DNA of 64,000 nucleotides, taken from NCBI GenBank assembly GCA_036874045.1, contig CM072343.1:5104001-5168000 (forward strand), read 5' to 3'. This document shows positions 55,947 through 64,000 of the stretch, one piece after another. The notes beneath the pieces were generated by a model that saw only the letters and a list, made by a program, of their open reading frames with translations, ran no database searches and was not told where the DNA came from. The position numbers were made by a program, and so were the translations under genes. Numbering within the stretch: position 1 is the first letter of the stretch; the number at the start of each line of letters is the position of its first letter. The stretch is from Cymodocea nodosa (lineage: Eukaryota > Streptophyta > Magnoliopsida > Alismatales > Cymodoceaceae).

Positions 55947-58900
55947 TGTAGGATCGAATGGCTACACAAGAGGGGAGTGAATTGTGTTTTTCAACATATT
56001 TGACTATAATTGAAACTTCAAAATTAAAAACAAGTCGAGACACTGTTTTAGTCAAATCATTTTATTCAAGGTTTCAATTACAATATACAATTCAATTCTC
56101 TTTAGAAATTGTAGATGCAATTATATAATGATACCATGTTCCATCTAATCAATTTCATAACTACAAATAGAGAAAACTAATTTGTGGAATTTAAAACATT
56201 TCTTCCTGTTTGAGATTTTTCTTCTTCTTCTTCTTTTGCAATTCTTTAGTGACAAATATTTGATTTTCTCTACTTCACCAAATTTACTTTCTTCTGATTC
56301 TTCAAATCTTTAGTGACATAAATTTGACTTTCTCTACTTCATTGAATTTTCTTCTATCTGAGAGCTTTTCCTCGAACAAGTGTTTTTGATCCCTAAAAAT
56401 ATTTTTCATTTGGTGTGTAGGGATAATTGATCTACGAGAATTCTATGCCTTTTATAGTGTATATTCAATTCATGCATATCCTCCACGTTTAATCACTATC
56501 AGTTTTCCACTCTTCACGTCTTCTCTTTTTCCTTCATCGAAATACACATGTTCTGACCCACATTATCCTTTCAAATTTTCTTTAATCATCAATCTTGGAT
56601 CTCTGAAAAATTTACTACAAAATAAACTTTCTTGTCCAAAATTTTTCATCAAGTGTAATAATAAGTCATTATGTTAATGTTAATTAAACGAGTAAAACAA
56701 GTATATTTATAACTTATCATATCTAACTCAATGAGTTCATCATGTGCCAAATCACGTGACAATAACTATAGCTAACTCAACAAACTAAATTTGTGATGTT
56801 ATGCTAACTCAATGAACTAGCTTCATGGTGTTATGCTAACTCAACGAACTAACTCCGTTGTGTTACTGATAACTCAGCGAACCAGTAATAATCAAATGTT
56901 TTTACAATAAGGTATTTATCACATGCAAGAATAATAACTTTAAGTTTATAACACTAACCTAACACATTGCATTAGTGTTCAATATAACAACTCAACGTGT
57001 GTAGTTAGTGTAGTAATATTAACTTAATGAGTTAAACATGTGCAACTCACGTAATACAATATAACATTCGTAAACTGTAATTTCACTAGGTGCACAATAC
57101 TAACTTAACGAGTTCGTCTCTTCCTTTTGCTCTTTTACTCACTAACTTAACGAGTTCTCACGTGATCTATTTTAAACTTTAAGCCTATAACTCAACGAGT
57201 TCTCATGTGACCATTTTACAAATAACACTCTAACTTAACGAGTTGTCTTTAACATGCACTGTACATGATATAGAAAATATAACTTTAAAACATATCATGC
57301 TCTACAATAAAAACACACGTTAACTTAACGTTTAGTTAAATGAAAAGTTAGTATAATGTAACAACTAGTTATTTAACTTAGTATAATCTCAAATCCATTA
57401 TAGATAATTATTTATATCAGTACACTTTTTCTATATTAATTGATGTTCTTAATTTACTTTCACAAACAATAGTAATTGAATAAATATGATTATATTCGTT
57501 TAGCACACATCATCAAAACAAACTACTCAACAATCTCCCCCTTTTTGATGATCACAAAACCATATTAAATCAATTATGAAATATGTTTAACTCAACGAAG
57601 CACCTCCATTGGGTTAAGTTTTAATTCAATAAACAATTTTGTTGACTTAAGTTCACTTAAGCTTATTTCTATTGTTTGTGTAAAATTCACCTCTCAAAAG
57701 TAAAACTTCTAGAAAGAAAAATTTCAACAACCACAAAATCATCTCCCATTTTTAATATATGTATTTAAACTTATAATCATCTTCCTCTTTTTGTCATTAA
57801 TCAAAAAGATGATTACACAGAATAAAAATCCGAGAGACACATTTACAGCTAAACTTTCTATAAACATTAATAAGAATGAAATCATTTACAGTAAAATGTA
57901 TTGTTCAAATAATCAAACAATAAATACAAACATTACATTTTGTTTTCAAAAACAAGTAAACAAACAAATGACAATACATTTATCTATTCCTCCTAATGAT
58001 ATTAGTAATAGCATTATAAATTTTATCCCCTAGATGCCTAAAATGATTTCTAATGTCATTCTACACTACATCTAAGTCAGGAAGTAGATCGTGTTGCTAT
58101 TGTACTTGATTTGAATAGTTTTGCTGTTGTGGTTGGTGTTTTGTAATGTTAAGTTGTTGTTGTTGTTGCTGTTGTGGTTGCATTGACTGGTATTTTTGCA
58201 AATCTTTGATACTGAATGCTCTCATGCCCTTAATTTCAAAGGGCCAATTAGATAAAGTTAATTGGTTTGCAAGAATTTGGCATACAGCATCACCAAAAAA
58301 TAACTTTGAACTCATATGTTGTAGTTGAGAAATGAAAACATCAAACCAATTGATTTGAATTTTGTTTAAGAGGCCATAAGTTGTATATAAACAACTTCTG
58401 CTGACTTCCAGATTATGTCTAACTCTTTGAAATAAATTGGCATGCAAAATATTTGCAATAAACCTTGTCTCTGCATTCAGATTTTCCATTAATCTCATTT
58501 TTGAATATACATCTGGAATTTATGATAAATACTGAATGTCTCATTCCAGTTGTCTAACAATGTCAAATCTATTAGTAACAACAACACCTTCATTCCTTAA
58601 TCCTAAAACTTCAAAAATCAATTCAGGAGATAAAGTAAACTCTTGTTGATGTATTTGAGTTGTCAACTTATTATCATTCTTGACCAGATTATTGTAAAGA
58701 GTTGCAATAAGCTCTTTATATTGCTTCCATTTTGTTCCAACTAGCAAGAATTGCATTAAGCCTTGAAACTCAAATAGATCTCTTATTTGTAGTAAACCTC
58801 TAAATTTTATTGGTTGAGCATGTAGAATCTGACATGAAATCAAATTATTGTATTTCTGCAATGCTTCCTCATATCGAAAATAAATTGAATTTCCTTGAAT

Positions 58901-60700
58901 GGGTAGTATTCTATACAAAGAAGGTGATACCTGTAGCCTTGATTCAGAATTTAATTCATTTTCAAGAACCTCTTCTTCAAAATGAATGTCATTGTGTTCC
59001 TCTATCAAAAGATTTTCTTGAAGCTGCCTAGGTAAGCTTGATTTTTTAGCTTCAATAGAGTGAGGAACATTTTCAATATTCGCCACATTCATAAGTTTAG
59101 TTTCTTTAGAAAATTCAGAGTTCAAATTTTTCAAAAATTCATCAGCTTGTGTATCTATTTGTAATTCTGCATTCTCTTCAACAGATATTTCCATTTGTAC
59201 ATGCTGTGAATTCTCAAACTCTGGTTCTATAGATTTTGAAATAGGGTGATCAACATTAAGCTCTTTTGGAGTCTTATCTTTTTCAATAGCTACCACTCCA
59301 GACAATCCAGCCTCTAAACTAGTTACTGCTTCAATATTTTCAAGCACATTTCCAATAACTTGTTCAATATTGTCTGCCTGATGCTCTGATTGTTCAATTT
59401 CCTTATCATTAGGGCTTGAAACTATAGAAAAACTTGAACTAATTTGTTGCTTTGATTTCTTTTCAAGTTTTCTAGAAAAAGAGAATAAAGTCTCATCATT
59501 ATCATTAGTTTCAATGTGTTCTGAACTGATGAGCTTGTCAGGTGCACTGTAAGGTACAATGTCTAGACATACATTGTCCTTTGGAATTAAATCATCATCT
59601 GATTTTTCTTTTTCAACAACTTTTGTTTCCTTAGAAATAATTTTTCTAACTCTTCGTCTCTTATAACAAGTTAGCGGTTATTCTACTATTGTTGCTATTT
59701 TCTTCTGAATCTGTTCCATAAAAGTTTTCTATTTTAATTCTTCAAAGGCATTTTCTATAGCTATTGCCTTTCGAACACTGTCAACTTTTCTCTTATCAAC
59801 AACAATATTTGTTTGTTTTTCCTTTAAAAACAAAGGTGTAGGTATTGCAAAGTCATGTTCTTCCTCAAATGATTATAGTCTTATTTCATTGATAGGAATT
59901 TGAGGAATTCTATTAGATGAACCTACTCCTTTTTCTAAGTATTGAGCATATTGTTCCAAAAATGCTATCTCCGCACATTTCATGTGATATTCTCTATCAA
60001 ATTTACTTCTTATACCCATATATTGTATATTGTCAACTGTATTGTGAAGTTCTTATCTAACTTCATCTAGTATTTCTTTAGAAAAGAAATATTCACTGTA
60101 GATTTGAGTTAACCTTTTGTCAACTTGAAAAATTTTCTTAAACCACGCATGTGGAACGTCATTTACATCTATTTCTTTGCCTTTGGCATTTCCTCTACCT
60201 CTTCCTTTTCCTCTACCACGCCCTTTGTTGAACTTGAAAAACATCGTCGTAGGTTGTAACAGGAACAAGCGGGAAAGATTTTTAGAAAGTTATTTATGAG
60301 ATAACCTAAGTTCCCATGTAATAAGTGTTTAAATAGTTATTTTGTAGAATAACTTAACGAATCTATTAGTCGGGTTTAGGTTTTAAATGAATATTGAATA
60401 AAGTTTATTCAATCGAGGTACCCAAAAAATTTAAGCATAACTCGTTGAGTTACCTAACCTAATGAGTAAAACACTATCTAGAGGTATTTTTACACGTTAC
60501 CTTACATAACATAACGTCTAATTAGTATACTTAAAAAAAAATTCAGATGTTTTCAACTGAAAGCTTTCGAAAACAACATACAAGCTATAAGTAACTTAAA
60601 TAAGCATTATCTTGAGAACATTGTAAACTATTCTAATATTCTTTTTATGAACTTAAAATAGTTTGTTTGTCTATTAAATTGTTTCATCAAGATTTTAAGA
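55947..60700 (-). mobile_element. S-family copia element with ORF-Q; 3' LTR complete
   Basis: 3' LTR 55947-57532 (1586 bp; on plus it starts TGTAGGATCGAATGGC and ends CTACTCAACA), then PPT ATCTCCCCCTTTTT (57533-57546). About 550 bp of non-coding DNA follows, with more purine tracts, then ORF-Q (58097-60268) and a leader-like region. No gag or pol and no 5' LTR seen, so it is non-autonomous or truncated. Minus TATA at 56449-56456; U3 shared module at 56945-57060. It was inserted into the gag of EF3 and is younger than it. Confidence 0.78.
58097..60268 (-). pseudogene. ORF-Q copy 2: plant-transposon/env-like protein
   Basis: Most complete copy, about 720 codons on minus. N-terminus: KFNKGRGRGKGRGRGNAKGK (RG-rich, possibly RNA-binding). 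Then a region with HAWFKKIFQVDKRL, a long acidic, low-complexity middle (about 59700-58950), and a folded part with YFRYEEALQKYNNLISCQIL, FRGLLQIRDLFEFQGLMQFL, YKELIATLYNNLVKN, SPELIFEVLGLRNEGVVV, NKIQINWFDVFISQL and KLFFGDAVCQILANQ. It ends in a polyglutamine tract (58150-58180). The folded part resembles the putative plant transposon protein family. No signal peptide or membrane segment was seen, which argues against a true envelope protein. About six breaks. Confidence 0.62.
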
Positions 60701-60719
60701 GGACTAAACTCAAATTAAC
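60269..60719. other. Leader-like sequence upstream of ORF-Q
   Basis: No coding frame. Contains a few GTTGAGTTA-type motifs (AACTCGTTGAGTTACC near 60440) and a poly-A run near 60532. It probably belongs to the S element. The junction with the gypsy non-coding segment to the right lies somewhere near 60700 and was not resolved. Confidence 0.4.
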
Positions 60720-61756
60720 TAAGATCTATATTCTGAATGATATTAATTTGTTTTTGACATTGTAATTCCTCTCCCTAGAAATATACTTCAAATATATTCA
60801 ATAGCATACAAGATATAATTGTATAAAAATAGATGTTACTTATAACTATACTTTAAATTTTCTTTTTAGAAATATTCTGTTATCCTGAATTCATCAAGAA
60901 TGATTTCCAGAATCAACTCCAACTGTATATAAATCAAAACATAACTTTAAACTTAATATGATTAACTCAAGGTGAATAAAGGAATGTATCTCAAATAAAC
61001 ATTTTCAAAAGTACTAATTTTGATTTAACAAATCAGCAATCATATTGGTAGAAACCATATTCGATTCAAAGATATTTGTAATTAATGAAACAACTTTTAT
61101 CTTTTCAAAACAGTAAATATTGATAAGTTTCTTTAAAAGTTAGTTTGAAGAGCTTAAATCATACAAGAGTTTTCTAATGTACCTGTGAAATGAGATTTTA
61201 GTCAACAATTCCAGGTCTGATCAGGACCTTAGGTTGCCAAATTTAAAGAATCCTTTTTCAAGACAACAATCCTTACATACCTATCTACTCAAGTACAAGA
61301 GGCTCGTGATCAAATTGATTAATAAACTCTCAAAGATTTTCACTTTGTAAGTACTTTTTATTTTAAGCACAGTATTTATGTATTTCATTAATACAAATGC
61401 AATAAAACACAAATCTCATACAATTTTTACGTCTATGATTTTACTAAAAATATGAATCAATTTCAATAAGCTTATACTTTTGAGTAGTAGTTTAATAGGA
61501 TTTACATATAAATTATTCAAGTTTAATCAATCAAGTCAAACTCATTCTTGATCAAATGCACTTTCATTAATCCATAGAAAACACTTAATCAAAATTTCAG
61601 GATTTTAGAGGAATTTAATGTTTTTCATTGACATTTCCAGTTAAGATTTTGAAAAACCATTAAACTTAGAAAAATAAGTAAAATCAATAAGATACTACAA
61701 TAATTTTATAGTAAATACATAGTATCTTATGTAGTAGTTTAGATATTACTTAGATA
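60720..61756 (-). mobile_element. Non-coding fragment of a fourth F-box-type gypsy element
   Basis: Collinear with 16430-17450, 29580-30560 and 52440-53400, for example GATTTCCAGAATCAACTCC near 60910 and TGATCAGGACCTTAGGTTGC near 61217. It is the stretch between the two hairpin/PPT modules. It has diverged further from the other copies than they have from each other, so it is probably older or a sister subfamily. It is cut on the right by an S LTR fragment. Confidence 0.7.
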
Positions 61757-62492
61757 TTTCTTATTACACTGATGAAAAATTTTGGATGAGAAAGTTTATT
61801 TTGTAGGAAATTTTTCAGAGATCCAAGACTGATGATTAAAGAAAATTCGAAATGTAAACATGGGTCAGAATGTGTGTATTTCGATGAAGGAAAAAGAAAA
61901 GATGTGAAGAAGTGGAAAACTGGTAGTGATTAAACGTAAAGGATATACATGAAATGAAGATACAGTATAAAAGGCATAGAATTCTCGTTGATCAAATTAT
62001 CCCTACACATCAAACGAAAAATCTTTTCAATGATCAAAAACACCTCTTCAAGGAAAATCTCTTAGGTGGAAGAAAATTCAGTGAAGCATAAAAAGGTAAG
62101 ATATATGTCACTGGAGATTTAAAGTATCAGAAGAAAGAAAATTCGGTGAAGCATAAAAAGACAAGATATTCGTCACTGAAGAATTACTGAAGAAGAAAGA
62201 GAAGAAGAAGAAGAAGAAAGATCTCAAACAGGAAGAAATGTTTTAAATTCCGTAAATTAGTTTTCTTTGTTTGTAGTTATGAAATTGTTTAGATGATACA
62301 TGGTATCGAGATATAATTGCATCTACAATTTTTGAGGAGAATTGAATTGTATATTGTAATTGAAAGCTTGAATAAAAATGATTTTATGAAAACAATTTCT
62401 TGACTTGTTTTTGAGTTTTAAAGTTTCAATTATATTCGAAAATATTGAAAAACACAATTCACCCCCCTCTTGTGTAGCCATACGATCCTACA
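61757..62492 (+). mobile_element. S-family LTR fragment (3' half)
   Basis: Starts inside the LTR (TTATTACACTGATGAAAAAT) and runs through TATA GTATAAAAGGCATAG (61966-61973), the purine-rich leader and a GAA microsatellite (62185-62220) to the normal end CACCCCCCTCTTGTGTAGCC, CTACA. U3 with its motif arrays is missing. ORF-P copy 2 follows directly, with no PBS. Confidence 0.8.
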
Positions 62493-64000
62493 AATACATT
62501 TAGTCTTTCTTCCTAAGTTCATCTACTTCCTTTTGAAGCTTCTCTAGTTGTCGCTCTAATTGATTTATACGTTCTACAACTCTTGTAAAGTCTCTAGAAG
62601 GTCTAGCAATAGAAGCAGCAGTAGCATTATAATTTCTATATTCCTTCATTGAAATGGCTTTGGATCTTATCCTCTTAGATGTCTATTTTGTGAAGTCAAT
62701 TCCTTCCACCATCAGTAGTGGAATTAAATCTCCATAAAATAAATTTTTCTTTACTGATTTGAGCTTGGAGATGAATATTTTAAACCAATTCACTTGTATT
62801 CTGTTAACAACTGCATATATGGCCTACTTGACAAATTGACTCAGGTCAATGTCATGGCCTTGTCTTTGATAAATAATCTTCACCAGTATAGTTGCCACCA
62901 TGTGTGCCTTTCCATCTAAGTACTTCATTTTGTTAAGTATTGGCACACAAGAGTCACTATCTATGCACTGCTTAATTTCTTGTTCAGTTCATTCTACTAT
63001 AGTTGTTTCTTCCAGAATTTCAATTTCTTCATTTTTCAATCCAAAAATGTTGTGGAGAAGCTCAGTTGTTATCTGAATATTAACTTCTACCACGTTTGCA
63101 ATTAAATTTCCTTCTTCCTCTCTTAAATTTGCATAAAAATAGGGTACTAAATTTTCATAAACTACATGCCCTTTTTACTTTGGAATAAATTCCAGTAGGC
63201 CCTAGAATTCAAATAATTCTTTAATCTCCTCCATTCTAGTCCAATCTACTGGCCTACTATAAATGATATCATACCTCTTTATTTCTTGATATTTGCTGTA
63301 TGCTTCCTAACTCCAAAAGTGAACTTCATTTAGAATAGTTTCCTCTGTTGGGTCAAGAATTTGGATTTGTTGCTCTAGAAGGGTTTGTTCTTCAAGTTGA
63401 ATTTCTTCTTCAAGTTGTTGAGCTTGTTGTTATACTTGTTGAAAATAATCTAGAGATTCCTATCTTTCAATTCTACATTGTGGTGGAGAGCCTGTAGAAT
63501 TTTCCACATTTTTATCTTGTATTCTCTCTATAAGTTGCTAAAGAGTTTCATTCTCTTTAAAGGAATCTATTGAATTCTTTTCTTCCTATTCAACTTCCTG
63601 CTTAGCTTCTTCTCTTTCTTCTTCCTCCTCACTACCAATCTACATTGTTACTGTTCTTTTTGATTTTGTGGTAGATTGGGATGGAGTCTCAGGCACAATA
63701 TATTCTACCCTAACTTCTTTTTCCAATTCTTTAGGCTGTAGATCTTCATTAGCCCATTTTTCTTCTCCTCTTTGCTCTTGTTGTTGATCTACTTCTTCTT
63801 CTGATAGAAAATTTACAAAAATGGGCTCTTTATGCCCTATTATATATATTATAGGCTCAGATTTAATTTCTTCTTGAACCTTAGGCACTTTTTCTTTTCT
63901 TTTTCTTCTTCTTAACAATTGTGCCTAATCTTCTTCTTCTTCTTCTTCTAACACTAAGTCAATAAAAATGGGCTCTTTAAGCCCTTGAGCCATAGGTACT
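62493..64000 (-). pseudogene. ORF-P copy 2: plant-transposon/env-like protein remnant
   Basis: Collinear with 23195-24700. The C-terminal end (62500-62860) mirrors NKIQVNWYKVF; 63640-63918 is an open stretch reading RRRKRKEKVPKVQEEIKSEP, GHKEPIFVNFLSEEEVDQQQ and VPETPSQSTTKSKRTVTM. A second EPIFxD-type unit lies at about 63920-63990, so the repeat unit is present at least twice. Runs off the right edge of the window. Several breaks. Same uncertainty as copy 1: env-like or plant transposon protein. Confidence 0.6.

Noticed and set aside
58150-58180. GTT repeat as an independent microsatellite feature
   Set aside because: It encodes the polyglutamine tail of ORF-Q, shared with the copy at 46008-46030, so it belongs to that frame.

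Overview
The window looks like gene-poor, AT-rich nuclear DNA from a flowering plant, built almost wholly from LTR retrotransposons inserted into one another. No free-standing host gene, tRNA, rRNA or CRISPR array was seen. All coding remains belong to copia elements of the Sirevirus (SIRE) lineage or to Athila/Tat-like gypsy elements. All are fossils carrying several breaks. The species cannot be named from sequence alone. Family names (T, S, G, X) are mine; every divergence figure was judged by eye.

Layout. 1-6163: minus-strand SIRE copia fossil, split by a solo T-family LTR (3549-4867). 6164-9138: two direct S-family copia LTRs separated by only a primer-binding site and short leader. 9204-15922: two-LTR T element with gag but no pol (TR-GAG type), inserted into the tail of a gypsy G-family LTR. 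16285-22350: gypsy element EF1 with gag plus an F-box gene, split by a solo T LTR (20913-22270). 22756-25440: broken plant-transposon/env-like reading frame (ORF-P). 26165-27445, 36625-38345 and 39495-40073: parts of an older autonomous gypsy (integrase; RT-RNase H; protease). 27446-36624: second F-box element (EF2) with both LTRs, inserted into that older gypsy. 38346-44735: G LTRs around a local inversion, with a broken T element (41677-44270) inside. 44736-46697: S element with ORF-Q. 46698-52275: tandem G LTRs holding a solo LTR of family X (49595-51749). 52276-55946: third F-box element (EF3), cut by an S element with ORF-Q (55947-60268). 60720-61756: fourth copy of the F-box-element non-coding region. 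61757-62492: S LTR fragment. 62493-64000: second ORF-P copy.

How the parts relate. EF elements carry gag and an F-box gene in sense orientation but no RT or integrase, so they probably depended on an autonomous relative like the gypsy they landed in. T elements carry only gag and probably depended on a full Sirevirus. The strongest unexplained signal is regulatory. U3 regions of unrelated copia and gypsy LTRs share a roughly 100-bp module, arrays of TAACTC/GAGTTA palindromes, TTTCGGA...CCGAAA inverted repeats and CACGTG boxes. The same short motifs recur just upstream of the F-box and ORF-P reading frames.
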